Positions 24,179 to 32,722 are shown, counted from the first letter of the stretch. The stretch: DNA of 64,000 nt from Lentzea waywayandensis (GCF_900115955.1 NZ_FOYL01000002.1:558001-622000), one strand, 5' to 3'. The notes: generated from the letters alone by a model not told the origin. A program made the numbers and translations.

Positions 24179-26524
24179 CTATCCGAGAACCGAATGTTCG
24201 CGGTGCGGGGTCCAGCGCAGGTGCACGTTGCGGTCCGGCGGATCCGCCCGCAGCAGCGACAGGCGAGGCCGGACGGCGTCGGTGCGCGCGGAAGGCGGCT
24301 TGCGGCTGCCCGCCCGGTACTGGACCGGCCATTCGGCGCGGTACTCCTGTTCGGCGGCCGCGTGCAGGGTCCAGTGCGGGTCGTAGAGGTGCGTGCGGCC
24401 GATCGCGCACAGGTCGGCGCGGCCCGCCAGGAGGATGGAGTTGACGTCGTCGTAGGAGGCGATGGCGCCGACCGCGATGACCGCCGCGCCGGTGACCTCG
24501 TGGCGGATCCGGTCGGCGAACGGGGTCTGGTAGCTGCGACCGTACGCCGGGCGCTCGTCCGCCGTGACCTGGCCGGTGGAGACGTCGATCGCGTCGGCGC
24601 CGTGGGCGATGAACGCGCGGGCGATCTCCACGGCGTCGTGCTCGGTGTTGCCGCCGTCGACCCAGTCGGTCGCGGAGATGCGCACGATCATCGGCCGTTC
24701 TGCGGGCCACACCGCGCGGACGGCGTCGAACACCTCCAGCGGGAACCGCAGGCGGTTGGTCAGGGAGCCGCCGTACTCGTCCGTGCGCTGGTTCGAGATC
24801 GGCGAGAGGAACGAGGACAGCAGGTAGCCGTGTGCGCAATGCAGTTCGAGCAGGTCGAAGCCCGCTTCGGCACCGCGCTGCGCCGCCGCCACGAACTCGG
24901 CGGTGATCCGCTCACGGTCCACTTCGCCCGGAACGGCGTTCCCAGGGCCGTACGGCAGCGGTGACGGGCCGACGACGTCCCAGTTGCCCTCGGCCAGCGG
25001 TTCGTCCATGCCCTCCCACATCAGGCGGGTGGAGCCCTTGCGGCCGGAGTGGCCCAGTTGGAGGCCGATGCGGGCGGTGCTCCGCTCGTGCGCGAACGAC
25101 ACGATCCGCGCCCACGAGTCGCGCTGCTCATCGGTCCACAGACCGGTGCAGCCGGGCGTGATGCGGCCCTCGGGCGACACGCAGACCATCTCGGTCATCA
25201 CCAGGCCCGCGCCGCCCATGGCCTTCGAGCCCAGGTGGACGAGGTGGAAGTCGCCCGGCACGCCGTCGACGGCCGAGTACATGTCCATCGCCGAGACGAT
25301 CACGCGGTTCTTGAGTTCCAGCTGTCCCAGCCGGAACGGCTGGAACATCGCCGGAGCCGTGGTCTGGAGTCCCTGGGAGGCGGCGAAAGCGGCGTCGACG
25401 CGGTCGGCGAACTCCGAGTCGCGGGTGCGGAGGTTGTCGTAGGTGATCCGGCGGGACCGGGTGAGCAGGTTGAAGCAGAACCGGGTCGGTTCCTGGTCCG
25501 CGTACATGCCGATGTTCTCGAACCACTCCAGGGACGCCTGGGCGGCGCGCTGCGTCGACTCCACGACGGGCCGGCGTTCGGTTTCGTAGGCCGTCAGCGC
25601 GGTCTCGACGTCGCGGTGTTCGTGCAGGCACGCGGCGAGGGCGAGCGAGTCCTCCATCGCGAGCTTGGTGCCGGAGCCGATCGAGAAGTGCGCGGTGTGC
25701 GCGGCGTCGCCGACCAGGACGAGGTTTCCGTCGTGCCAGCGCTCGTTGCGCACGGTGGTGAAGCCGAGCCACTTCGAGTTGTTGGCGAACACCTGGTGGC
25801 CGGCGAGTTCCTCAGCGAACAGCTCGCGGATCCGCTCGACGGCGCGTTCGTCCGAGGCACCCGGCGGGAACTCCTCGCCGGTGTCGAAACCGGCGCGGCG
25901 CCAGACGTCCTCGTGCATCTCGACGATGAACGTGGAACCGCTGTCGGAGTAGGGATAACCGTGCACCTGCATGGTTCCCCACGGGGTGTCCTTGATGAAG
26001 AACTGGAACGCCTCGAAGACCAGGTCCGTACCGAGCCACATGTACCTGTTGTGCCGCGGGTCCACAGTGGAGCGAAATACGTCCGAAGAACGCCGCACCG
26101 ACGAGTTCACGCCGTCCGCGCCGACCACGAGGTCGTACGACTCGCGCAGGACGTCCACGGCGGGCGCGGGCGTCGAGAAGTGCACGACCACGCCGAGGTC
26201 GCGGCACCGTTGCTGGAGCAGGCCGAGCAGTTCCTTGCGGCTCATCGCGGCGAACCCCTGCCCGCCCACGGTGTGGCTCTCGCCGCGGTAGTGGATGTCG
26301 ATGTCCGTCCACCGCGCGAACCGGCGTGCCATGGCGTCGGCGAACTCCGGGTCGGCGTTCTCGATCCCGCCGAGGGTCTCGTCGGAGAACACCACGCCGA
26401 AGCCGAACGTGACGTCGGATGCGTCGCGTTCCCAGATGGTCACGTCATGCGCAGGGTCGAGCTGCTTCATCAGCGCGGCGAAGTAGAGGCCACCGGGGCC
26501 ACCGCCGACGATGGCGATCTTCAT
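24179..26524 (-). CDS. fused FAD monooxygenase / old-yellow-enzyme reductase (2-aminobenzoyl-CoA or salicylyl-CoA 5-hydroxylase type)
   Basis: A 781-residue two-domain enzyme. Residues 1-390 are a class A flavin monooxygenase with IVGGGPGGLYFAALMKQL at 4-21 and VLVGDAAHTAHFSIGSG. From about 395 an OYE/NADH:flavin oxidoreductase barrel follows (FRLGQLELKNRVIVSAMDMY, LQLGHSGRKGS, ELHCAHGYLLSSFLSP, NRLRFPLEV). This fusion is known for 2-aminobenzoyl-CoA monooxygenase/reductase and for SdgC-like salicylyl-CoA 5-hydroxylases, which hydroxylate ring carbon 5 of the CoA thioester. The adjacent ligase and RidA make an amino substrate attractive. The ATG overlaps the ligase stop (ATGA). The C-terminal tail past about residue 750 is Arg/Pro-rich and poorly conserved-looking. 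Confidence 0.88.
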   Translation of the reverse strand: MKIAIVGGGPGGLYFAALMKQLDPAHDVTIWERDASDVTFGFGVVFSDETLGGIENADPEFADAMARRFARWTDIDIHYRGESHTVGGQGFAAMSRKELLGLLQQRCRDLGVVVHFSTPAPAVDVLRESYDLVVGADGVNSSVRRSSDVFRSTVDPRHNRYMWLGTDLVFEAFQFFIKDTPWGTMQVHGYPYSDSGSTFIVEMHEDVWRRAGFDTGEEFPPGASDERAVERIRELFAEELAGHQVFANNSKWLGFTTVRNERWHDGNLVLVGDAAHTAHFSIGSGTKLAMEDSLALAACLHEHRDVETALTAYETERRPVVESTQRAAQASLEWFENIGMYADQEPTRFCFNLLTRSRRITYDNLRTRDSEFADRVDAAFAASQGLQTTAPAMFQPFRLGQLELKNRVIVSAMDMYSAVDGVPGDFHLVHLGSKAMGGAGLVMTEMVCVSPEGRITPGCTGLWTDEQRDSWARIVSFAHERSTARIGLQLGHSGRKGSTRLMWEGMDEPLAEGNWDVVGPSPLPYGPGNAVPGEVDRERITAEFVAAAQRGAEAGFDLLELHCAHGYLLSSFLSPISNQRTDEYGGSLTNRLRFPLEVFDAVRAVWPAERPMIVRISATDWVDGGNTEHDAVEIARAFIAHGADAIDVSTGQVTADERPAYGRSYQTPFADRIRHEVTGAAVIAVGAIASYDDVNSILLAGRADLCAIGRTHLYDPHWTLHAAAEQEYRAEWPVQYRAGSRKPPSARTDAVRPRLSLLRADPPDRNVHLRWTPHREHSVLG

Positions 26525-28107
26525 GACGGCACCTCGTCCTCGACGATCTTGCGAAGCGTGAAGCGCTGGAGCTTGCCGCTGGCGTTGCGCGGCAACGACG
26601 TGCGGAACCGCACCTCGCGCGGGTACTTGTACGGCGCGATGGTCTGCTTCACGTGGTCCTGGATCTCGCGCGCCTTCCCGTCGTCGCCCAGCGTGCCGTC
26701 GCGCAGCACTACGAACGCGCACACGACCGAGCCGCGTTCGTCGTCGGGTTTGGCGACGACGGCGGACTCCAGCACGTCCGGGTGGGTGTCGATGGCCTCC
26801 TCGACCTCGGGGCCGCCGATGTTGTAGCCGGATGACACGATCATGTGGTCGCTTCTGGCGTGGTAGTGGAAGTAGCCGTCCTCGTCGCGGTGGAAGACGT
26901 CGCCGGTGACGTTCCAGCCGTTCACGACGTAGTCCTTCTGCCGCTCGTCGTCGAGGTAGCGACACCCGACGGGGCCGATGACGCCCAGCCGTCCTGCCTC
27001 GCCGGGGCCCAGTTCCTCGCCGTCGGGGCCGAGCACGGTGGCGCGGTAGCCCGGCACCGGCCTGCCGGTGGAGCCCGGCCGGATGTCGTCACCGGCGGCG
27101 GAGATGAAGATGTGCAACAGTTCCGTGGCGCCGATGCCGTCGATCACCCGCAGCCCGAGCCGGTCGTGCAGCCGTCGCCAGGTCTCCTGCGGGATGTGTT
27201 CCCCGGCCGACACCGCGGTTCGCAGCCCGGCGAGTTTCCCTTCCACGCCATCGCGCAGGATCGCTTTGTACGCCGTGGGCGCCGTCGCGAGCACCGTGAT
27301 CCCGTGTTGCTCGACCAGATCCGCGACCTGGACGGGCGTGGCGGCCTCGGTCAGGAACGCGCAGGCACCGGCCCGCAACGGGAAGACGACGAGCATGCCC
27401 AGGCCGAACGTGAAGGCGAACGGCGCCGTGCAGGCGACGAGGTCGTCCTCGGTCAGCCGCAGCACGTGCCGGCCGAAGGTGTTGTCGATGGACAGGACGT
27501 CGCGGTGGAAGTGCGCGGTGATCTTGGGTGAGCCGGTGCTGCCGGACGTCGGCGCCAGCAGAGCCACGTCGTCGGCAGCGGTGTCCACAGCGGTGAACTC
27601 TCCCGACTTGACCGCGGCGAGCACCTGGAGGTCGTCGTACGCCACCACGGACAGCGACGGCAGGGCTTGAACGTCCTCCGCGAACCGCTGGTCCACCAGG
27701 GCGATCGACGGACGGGTCCGCTCGACGATCGGCGCGAGTTCACGGGTCCGCAGCGCGGCCATGGTCGTCACGACCACACCGCCCGCCTTGAGGACGCCGA
27801 GCCACGCGGCGACGGTCCACGGGTTGTTGGGTGAGCGCAGCAGAACCCGTTGCCCCGCAACGAGACCGAAGTCCTCGATCAGCACCTGCGCGATCTGGTT
27901 GGCACGCGTCCGCAACTCGCCGTAGGACCAGTTCTCGCCGAAGGGCGTGCGCAGTGCTGGGCGGTCGGCGCCGTACTTGGCCACCGGGACGTCGATGAGT
28001 TCGGTGGCTGCGTTGAGGCGGTCCGGGTAGCTCAGGTCGGGCGTCGTGAACTCGATGGTGGGCCACAGCGCCGCGGGAGGTAAGTGGTCGCGAGCGAAGG
28101 TGTCCAT
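26521..28107 (-). CDS. aryl-CoA ligase (2-aminobenzoate/benzoate-CoA ligase family)
   Basis: A 528-residue ANL-family adenylate-forming enzyme that activates an aromatic acid to its CoA ester. The AMP-binding P-loop LLAPTSGSTGSPKITAHFHR, the GIGATELLHIF core, the NVTGDVFHRDEDGYFHYHARSD hinge region and the C-terminal catalytic lysine in PRNASGKLQRF are all present. The N-terminal DTFARDHLPPAALWP is, to my recollection, characteristic of proteins annotated as 2-aminobenzoate-CoA ligases. It is followed immediately by the CoA-ester hydroxylase, so product and substrate match. Confidence 0.88.
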   Translation of the reverse strand: MDTFARDHLPPAALWPTIEFTTPDLSYPDRLNAATELIDVPVAKYGADRPALRTPFGENWSYGELRTRANQIAQVLIEDFGLVAGQRVLLRSPNNPWTVAAWLGVLKAGGVVVTTMAALRTRELAPIVERTRPSIALVDQRFAEDVQALPSLSVVAYDDLQVLAAVKSGEFTAVDTAADDVALLAPTSGSTGSPKITAHFHRDVLSIDNTFGRHVLRLTEDDLVACTAPFAFTFGLGMLVVFPLRAGACAFLTEAATPVQVADLVEQHGITVLATAPTAYKAILRDGVEGKLAGLRTAVSAGEHIPQETWRRLHDRLGLRVIDGIGATELLHIFISAAGDDIRPGSTGRPVPGYRATVLGPDGEELGPGEAGRLGVIGPVGCRYLDDERQKDYVVNGWNVTGDVFHRDEDGYFHYHARSDHMIVSSGYNIGGPEVEEAIDTHPDVLESAVVAKPDDERGSVVCAFVVLRDGTLGDDGKAREIQDHVKQTIAPYKYPREVRFRTSLPRNASGKLQRFTLRKIVEDEVPS

Positions 28108-28132
28108 GGTGAAGTCCTTCCCGGGCGGCGGG

Positions 28133-29032
28133 TCAGGAAGCGCGGATCATGCCCTCCTGGGCAACGGTGGCGAGGTGGAGACCATCGCGGGTGAAGAAGC
28201 GGCCGTGGCCGAGGCCCCGGCCGCGATCTGCGGCGACGGCTTCCTGCACGTAGAGCAGCCAGTCGTCGACCGGGCCTTCGCGGTGGAACCACATGGCGTG
28301 GTCGAGGCTCGCGGTGACGAGTCCCGGCTGCGCCCACGGCAGGTCGAGCACCCGCAGGACCGGCTCCAGGATCGTGTAGTCGCAGACGTACGCGAGCGCC
28401 GCCAGGTCACGTTGGGCGTCGGTGAGTCCGTCGACCGGGCGCAACGGGTCGAACGGCTTGATCCACACGGCCTGGTGCGGCACCTTCTCGCCCTCGACCG
28501 CGAGGTAGACGGGGCCGGGCACGTGCCGCATGTCGAAGCTGCGTCCACCCGACCAGTAGGCCTTCGACTCCTCGGTCATCGAACCGCCGGAGCGTTCGGC
28601 GAGGAAGTCCGCTGAACTGGGCAACTCCCCGGGGCCGGGCAGGTCGTCGGTGAACTCGGCGCCGAAGCTGCCGCCCGGCTCGCCCGCGGCGAAGTTGGCC
28701 AGGCAGACGTAGAGGGGCTTGCCGTTCTGGTAGCCGCGGACCTGCCGGGTGCTGTAGCCCCGGCCGTCGCGCAGCAGTTCGACCTCGTAGCGCACCTGCG
28801 CGCCGATGTCCGCCGGGCGCAGGAAGTAGCTGTGCATCGAGTGCAGCGTCTTGCCGTCGGTCACCGAACGCATGGCGGCGGCCGCGGCGGCGGCGACCAG
28901 GTCTCCGCCATAGGCCTTGGGCCACGGGCAGGGCTGGGTGACGGCCGTGAAGGCGAGGTCGAAGTGCTCGGGCTCGGCCTTCTCCAGCGCGATGGCCTCG
29001 GTGAAGATGCCGGACGTCGGCGCGGGCGTCAT
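28133..29032 (-). CDS. acyl-CoA thioesterase II (TesB family)
   Basis: A 299-residue double hot-dog thioesterase. Landmarks are KAYGGDLVAAAAAA, LHSMHSYFLRPAD (the central helix and strand), and the second hot-dog with LAYVCDYTILEPVL and TASLDHAMWFHRE. In this operon it most simply releases the hydroxylated aromatic acid from CoA after ring hydroxylation and before ring cleavage. Its ATG overlaps the cupin stop (ATGA), and the ligase starts 25 bp downstream. Confidence 0.88.
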   Translation of the reverse strand: MTPAPTSGIFTEAIALEKAEPEHFDLAFTAVTQPCPWPKAYGGDLVAAAAAAAMRSVTDGKTLHSMHSYFLRPADIGAQVRYEVELLRDGRGYSTRQVRGYQNGKPLYVCLANFAAGEPGGSFGAEFTDDLPGPGELPSSADFLAERSGGSMTEESKAYWSGGRSFDMRHVPGPVYLAVEGEKVPHQAVWIKPFDPLRPVDGLTDAQRDLAALAYVCDYTILEPVLRVLDLPWAQPGLVTASLDHAMWFHREGPVDDWLLYVQEAVAADRGRGLGHGRFFTRDGLHLATVAQEGMIRAS

Positions 29033-29520
29033 CGGCTCAGCCAGTCGCGCAGGTCCTCGTCCGGGACGTCGTCGAGGTTCACGACGATGTTCTCCGGCGT
29101 CCGCGTGGTCATCCACGTCAGCGGGTTGTTGCGGTCGAGGTTGCACTCGATGTGCGGCATGAACGGCGGCACGAACACCCAGTCGCCCTCCTCCATGTCG
29201 AGGTAGTCCTCGAACTTCTCGCCGAAGTAGATCCGCGCCCGGCCCGACAGCACGTACCCGCCGGTCTCGGCCTCGCCGTGGTGGTGGGAGACCGAGCGGT
29301 AGCCGGGCTCGTTGGTGACCTTGCCGAACCACAGCCGCGTGGCCGGGGTGTGCTGGATGCTCACGCCCGAGATCCGGATCGCGCCACCGGAGTTCGCGGT
29401 GTCCGGGTTCTCGGAACCGCCGCGCGTCACGACCGGCGCGACCAGTCCGCTGGGCAGCCGGTACATCGAGTTGTCGCCTTCGAGCCGGTACTTGCTGAGG
29501 TCGGGCTCCATATATCGCAT
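29029..29520 (-). CDS. small single-domain cupin, candidate ring-cleaving dioxygenase
   Basis: A 163-residue protein with one cupin barrel. Motif 1 is GYRSVSHHHGEAETGGYVLSG, with H79, H81 and E85 as metal ligands. Motif 2 is GDWVFVPPFMPHIECN, with H123. A mononuclear Fe(II) or similar site is expected. Gentisate dioxygenases are about 350 residues with two cupin folds, so this is not one of them. Its place first in an operon with ligase, hydroxylase and thioesterase suggests it opens the hydroxylated ring, or alternatively binds an intermediate. The first ATG (29520) has GGTGAAGA upstream; an ATG at 29511 is possible. Confidence 0.75.
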   Translation of the reverse strand: MRYMEPDLSKYRLEGDNSMYRLPSGLVAPVVTRGGSENPDTANSGGAIRISGVSIQHTPATRLWFGKVTNEPGYRSVSHHHGEAETGGYVLSGRARIYFGEKFEDYLDMEEGDWVFVPPFMPHIECNLDRNNPLTWMTTRTPENIVVNLDDVPDEDLRDWLSR

Positions 29521-29537
29521 TCTTCACCGCCGTCAGA

Positions 29538-29548
29538 TATTGTCAATA
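29538..29548. promoter_or_regulatory. palindrome TATTG-T-CAATA in the divergent cupin/RidA promoter
   Basis: A perfect 11-bp dyad in the 31-bp gap between the divergent cupin and RidA genes, in an AT-rich patch unusual for this DNA. On the minus strand it contains TTGACA. It is a good candidate operator for the PaaX regulator encoded at 30899. The assignment is an inference. Confidence 0.45.
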
Positions 29549-29551
29549 CGC

Positions 29552-29968
29552 ATGAGGCCCGTAGCAGTGAACCCGGCCAGCCTGCCCGCCCCGAGCGGGT
29601 ACTCCCACGGAACGCTCGCCGGCACCACCCTCCACCTGGGCGGGCAGACCGCCCTGGACGCCGACATGAAGATCGTTCCCGGCGGCATCGTCGAGCAGTT
29701 CCGCCAGGCGTTCGGCAACGTGCTGACGACGTTGCGCGCGGCGGGTGGCGAGCCGGAAGACCTGGTCAGCATCACGATCTACCTCACCGACATCCCCGGC
29801 TACCAGGCGCACGGCAAGGAGATCGGCAAGGTGTGGCGCGAACTCGCCGGGCCCGTCTACCCGGCCATGGCGGGCATCGGCTGCACCGCGCTGTGGCAGC
29901 CGGAGGCGCTCATCGAGATCCTCGGCGTCGCCGTGATCCCGGAAGACCGCCTGGTCGTCCCCAACTGA
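29552..29968 (+). CDS. RidA/YjgF family enamine/imine deaminase
   Basis: A 138-residue protein. The family fold is clear (GTLAGTTLHLGGQTALD, VSITIYLTDIPGYQ, WQPEALIEILGVAVIP). Rid proteins hydrolyse enamines and imines, and some are 2-aminomuconate deaminases. Its presence in this aromatic cluster suggests a nitrogen-bearing ring-cleavage product. The ATG at 29552 gives almost no leader after the palindrome, so leaderless initiation or the GTG at 29567 are alternatives. Confidence 0.85.
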   Translation: MRPVAVNPASLPAPSGYSHGTLAGTTLHLGGQTALDADMKIVPGGIVEQFRQAFGNVLTTLRAAGGEPEDLVSITIYLTDIPGYQAHGKEIGKVWRELAGPVYPAMAGIGCTALWQPEALIEILGVAVIPEDRLVVPN

Positions 29969-29977
29969 ATCGATAGC

Positions 29978-29997
29978 GTTTCCATGATCTGCGAAAC
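29978..29997. promoter_or_regulatory. inverted repeat GTTTC-N10-GAAAC between RidA and FAH genes
   Basis: Five-bp perfect arms in the 58-bp gap before the FAH gene. It may be a second operator or a weak internal hairpin. It does not resemble the TATTGTCAATA site. Confidence 0.25.
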
Positions 29998-30026
29998 ATG
30001 AACGCCATATTCAGGGAGGTTCGCGG

Positions 30027-30878
30027 GTGAAGCTGGCTTCAGTGACCGTCGACGGCGCGCGCCGTGGCGGTGTCGTGGACGGTGACTCGATCGCGCTGTT
30101 GTCGTGCACGGTCGACGACGTCGTTCGGGGCGCTCCGGTCTCGCCCGGTGACGTGCTGCCGTTGTCGGAGGTGCGGCTGGAAGCGCCGCTGCACCGCTTC
30201 AACCGCGACATCCTGTGCACGGGCTGGAACTACTGGGACCACTTCGAGGAGTCGGCGGGCAAGCGCGACGGGCAGGACCCGGTGGAACGGCCGCTGCGCC
30301 CCACGTTCTTCACCAAGGGCCCGGACACCGTGATCGGACCGTCCGACGGCATCGCCTACGACCCCTCGCTGTCCCAGAAGTGGGACTACGAGGCCGAGAT
30401 CGCGATGGTCATCGGGCGTGACGGCCGGTCGATCCCGGAGGAGAAGGCGCTGGACCACGTGTTCGGCTTCCTCGTCGCCAACGACGTCTCGCAGCGCGAT
30501 CTGCAACGCGCGCACGGCGGCCAGTGGCTCAAGGGCAAGAGCCTCGACGCCACCATGCCGCTCGGCCCGTGGCTGACCACGATCGACTCCGTCGACGATC
30601 TCGCCGGGATGCGGGTGCAGTGCGAGGTCAACGGCGTGCTGCTGCAGGACGCGACCAGCGCGCAGATGGCGTTCTCCTTCGCCCGGATCATCGCCGAGCT
30701 CAGCCACGGCATGACCCTGCGCGCCGGTGACGTCATCCTGACCGGCACGCCCAGCGGCGTCGGCAACGCCCGCGAGCCGCAGCTCTTCCTGCGAGACGGC
30801 GACGTCGTCGTGACGCGGGTCAGCGGGCTGGGCGAGCTGCGCAACACCGTCACGCTGACCGATCTCGGCGCGCGTTAA
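30027..30878 (+). CDS. fumarylacetoacetate hydrolase (FAH) family protein
   Basis: A 283-residue FAH-fold enzyme with the metal-binding and catalytic landmarks DYEAEIAMVIG, NDVSQRDLQ, KGKSLDATMPLGPW and GTPSGVG. Relatives hydrolyse acylpyruvates such as fumarylpyruvate, or act as hydratases/isomerases in ring-cleavage pathways. Here it would cleave the C-C bond of the product made by the cupin/RidA steps. The GTG start follows GGAGG. It is in operon with paaX, 20 bp downstream. Confidence 0.87.
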   Translation: MKLASVTVDGARRGGVVDGDSIALLSCTVDDVVRGAPVSPGDVLPLSEVRLEAPLHRFNRDILCTGWNYWDHFEESAGKRDGQDPVERPLRPTFFTKGPDTVIGPSDGIAYDPSLSQKWDYEAEIAMVIGRDGRSIPEEKALDHVFGFLVANDVSQRDLQRAHGGQWLKGKSLDATMPLGPWLTTIDSVDDLAGMRVQCEVNGVLLQDATSAQMAFSFARIIAELSHGMTLRAGDVILTGTPSGVGNAREPQLFLRDGDVVVTRVSGLGELRNTVTLTDLGAR

Positions 30879-30898
30879 GCTCGCGGCGGCTGATCAAG

Positions 30899-31753
30899 GT
30901 GAGGAGCAAGGCGCTGAACGTCGCGGACATGACCGTGGAAGCCGCGGCTCCCGCCGGGCGTGACCGGCTCGGCCCGCTCATCATCACGATCTTCGGCCTC
31001 TACGCGCGCGGCGAGCACAACTGGCTGTCCGTGGCGTCCGTCGTGCAGCTCATGGCCGACCTCGGCGTCGAGGGCCAGGCCGCGCGCTCGTCGATCTCCC
31101 GCCTGAAGCGCCGCGGCGTGGTCCGCGCCGAACGCCGCGACGGCGCCGGCTACGCCCTCGCCGAAACCACCCTGGAGACGCTCGCCGAGGGCGACACCCG
31201 GATCTTCGAACGCCGCCGCGCGACCGCCGAGGACGGCTGGCTCGTGGTCGTGTTCTCCGTGCCCGAGTCCGAACGCGAGAAGCGCCACGCGTTGCGCACC
31301 AGCCTGACCCAGCTCGGCTTCGGCACCACGGCGCCCGGCGTGTGGGTGGCGCCCGGCAACCTCGCCACCGAGACCCGCCGCACCCTCGAACGCCGGGGGC
31401 TGTCCGAGTACGTGGACATCTTCAGCGGCCACCACTTCGCGTTCGGTGACCTGCGGTCGAAGGTCCGAGCCTGGTGGGACCTCGACGAGCTGACCGACCT
31501 GTACGCGGACTTCCTGCGCCGGCACCGCCCCGTCCTGGATGCCGGGGTCCTGTCGCCGGAGCAGGCCTTCCAGACGTACGTGCCGATGCTCACCGCCTGG
31601 CGGCGCCTGCCGTACAGCGACCCAGGTCTCCCCCTGTCGCTGCTGCCGCCCGGATGGAACGGCGTCACCGCCGAGGCGCTGTTCGAGCAGCTCAACACCA
31701 CTTTGAGCGCCCCGGCCCGCGAGCACGCGCTGGCCGTGATCCACGGCCGCTAG
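30899..31753 (+). CDS. PaaX-family transcriptional repressor
   Basis: A 284-residue protein. The N-terminal winged helix (LIITIFGLYARGEHNWLSVASVVQL, then SSISRLKRRGVVRAERRDG) and the central W-rich PaaX domain (GWLVVVFSVPESEREKRHALRTSL, LGFGTTAPGVWVAP) are typical. PaaX sensors bind an aryl-CoA thioester such as phenylacetyl-CoA. That fits a cluster whose first step makes an aryl-CoA. It probably represses both divergent operons. The start is uncertain: GTG at 30899 or a later ATG. Confidence 0.88.
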   Translation: MRSKALNVADMTVEAAAPAGRDRLGPLIITIFGLYARGEHNWLSVASVVQLMADLGVEGQAARSSISRLKRRGVVRAERRDGAGYALAETTLETLAEGDTRIFERRRATAEDGWLVVVFSVPESEREKRHALRTSLTQLGFGTTAPGVWVAPGNLATETRRTLERRGLSEYVDIFSGHHFAFGDLRSKVRAWWDLDELTDLYADFLRRHRPVLDAGVLSPEQAFQTYVPMLTAWRRLPYSDPGLPLSLLPPGWNGVTAEALFEQLNTTLSAPAREHALAVIHGR

Positions 31754-32274
31754 GTGGTGGACCGCGGCTGCGGACACTGGCCGCCGGGCGTCGTCAGCAG
31801 CTCGAAGTGCCACATCTCGTTGGCGTAGGCCTGGCACAGCCCGTAGTCCGCGCCGTGCTGGATGAGCCAGTCGTCGGCGTTCGTCGGCCCGATGTCGATC
31901 GCCTTGCCCGTGACGTGCGCCGACTTCTCCGGCGGGTGCACCCACCGCCGGGCCTCCTCCTCGCTGCGGTACAGCTCGACGGCCTCGTCCAGCAGTCGCT
32001 GCTGGTGCTCCGCGCTGCGCCAGCCCGACGTCACCCGCAGCTCCACCCCGGCGAGCTTCGCGTCGGCGGCCGCCTTGCGCATCGCCGTCAGCAGCTCCTG
32101 GTCGAGGTTCGCGATGGCGGCGTGCTTGTCGTCGTCCAGTGAGATGCTCTCGTTCTTCGGGATGCTGCCGTCGTCGGTCACCCGCACCTGCGCGGTCGTC
32201 GACTGCGGTCCAGCGGGTGTGCAAGCCGTCACCATGACGAGCAGGAGCGTTGTCCAGGTTCCTTTACCAGCCAC
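31750..32274 (-). CDS. VanY-like D-Ala-D-Ala carboxypeptidase lipoprotein
   Basis: A 174-residue peptidase family M15 protein. A short signal ends in a lipobox-like MVTAC, with C18 as the probable lipid-bearing residue, so it is anchored outside the membrane. SAHVTGKAIDIG supplies zinc ligands H120 and D127. NEMWHFEL supplies the catalytic E153 and third ligand H156. TSGWRS (82-87) is also conserved. It trims the terminal D-Ala of peptidoglycan stems, or D-Ala-D-Ala dipeptide. No van regulators or ligases are nearby, so a housekeeping wall role is more likely than glycopeptide resistance. It overlaps the paaX end by 4 bp, tail to tail. Confidence 0.87.
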   Translation of the reverse strand: MAGKGTWTTLLLVMVTACTPAGPQSTTAQVRVTDDGSIPKNESISLDDDKHAAIANLDQELLTAMRKAAADAKLAGVELRVTSGWRSAEHQQRLLDEAVELYRSEEEARRWVHPPEKSAHVTGKAIDIGPTNADDWLIQHGADYGLCQAYANEMWHFELLTTPGGQCPQPRSTT

Positions 32275-32363
32275 GACTTCAAGGCTTCAGGAGCGATGTC
32301 CCCGGACGGCCAGCGGAACGTGATCGTTGTGCAACGAACCGTCGACTGGGTAGAACGGTGATC

Positions 32364-32708
32364 ATGACGTCACGGATCACCGTGTGCCGCGGCTGTTGCT
32401 GCGGCACCGAGCGCAAGCACCCCGAGGTCGACCACGACCACCAGCTCCGGGTGCTGCGCGAGAAGCTCGCGGACGTCCGGGTCGCCGACTGCCTGGACGC
32501 GTGCGAGGTGTCGAACGTGGTCGTCGTGCAGCCCAGCCGCGCCGCGCGCACCGCCGGGGCGAAGCCGGTGTGGGTCGGGTCCGTGCTGGACGACGACGCG
32601 GTGCGGGGCGTGATCGACTGGGTGGGTGCGGGCGGTCCGGGGCTCGCCGCTCCCCCGCCCGCGGTGAGCGCGCGGATCGTGCCCGCTCCCAGCCCCAAGA
32701 AGACATGA
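32364..32708 (+). CDS. thioredoxin-like [2Fe-2S] ferredoxin domain protein
   Basis: A 114-residue protein with a Cys cluster C8, C11-C13 (VCRGCCCG) and a second pair C43/C47 (ADCLDAC). This fits the thioredoxin-like 2Fe-2S ferredoxin family, with extra cysteines. The C-terminal 25 residues are Pro/Ala-rich and disordered. The redox partner is unknown. The following peroxidase gene could start by ATGA overlap, suggesting joint expression in redox defence. An in-frame GTG at 32358 is an alternative start. Confidence 0.75.
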   Translation: MTSRITVCRGCCCGTERKHPEVDHDHQLRVLREKLADVRVADCLDACEVSNVVVVQPSRAARTAGAKPVWVGSVLDDDAVRGVIDWVGAGGPGLAAPPPAVSARIVPAPSPKKT

Positions 32709-32722
32709 ACTACGTTGGTGGC

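Noticed and set aside
24179..26524. Two separate genes (monooxygenase and OYE reductase)
   Set aside because: The frame is continuous with a natural linker near residue 390, and the fusion is known in the ABMR/SdgC type.
29029..29520. Gentisate 1,2-dioxygenase
   Set aside because: The protein has one cupin domain of 163 residues; gentisate dioxygenases have two in about 350.
31750..32274. Vancomycin-resistance operon
   Set aside because: Only a VanY-like lipoprotein is present. There are no vanHAX or VanRS homologues nearby, and the VanZ-like gene is 18 kb away.
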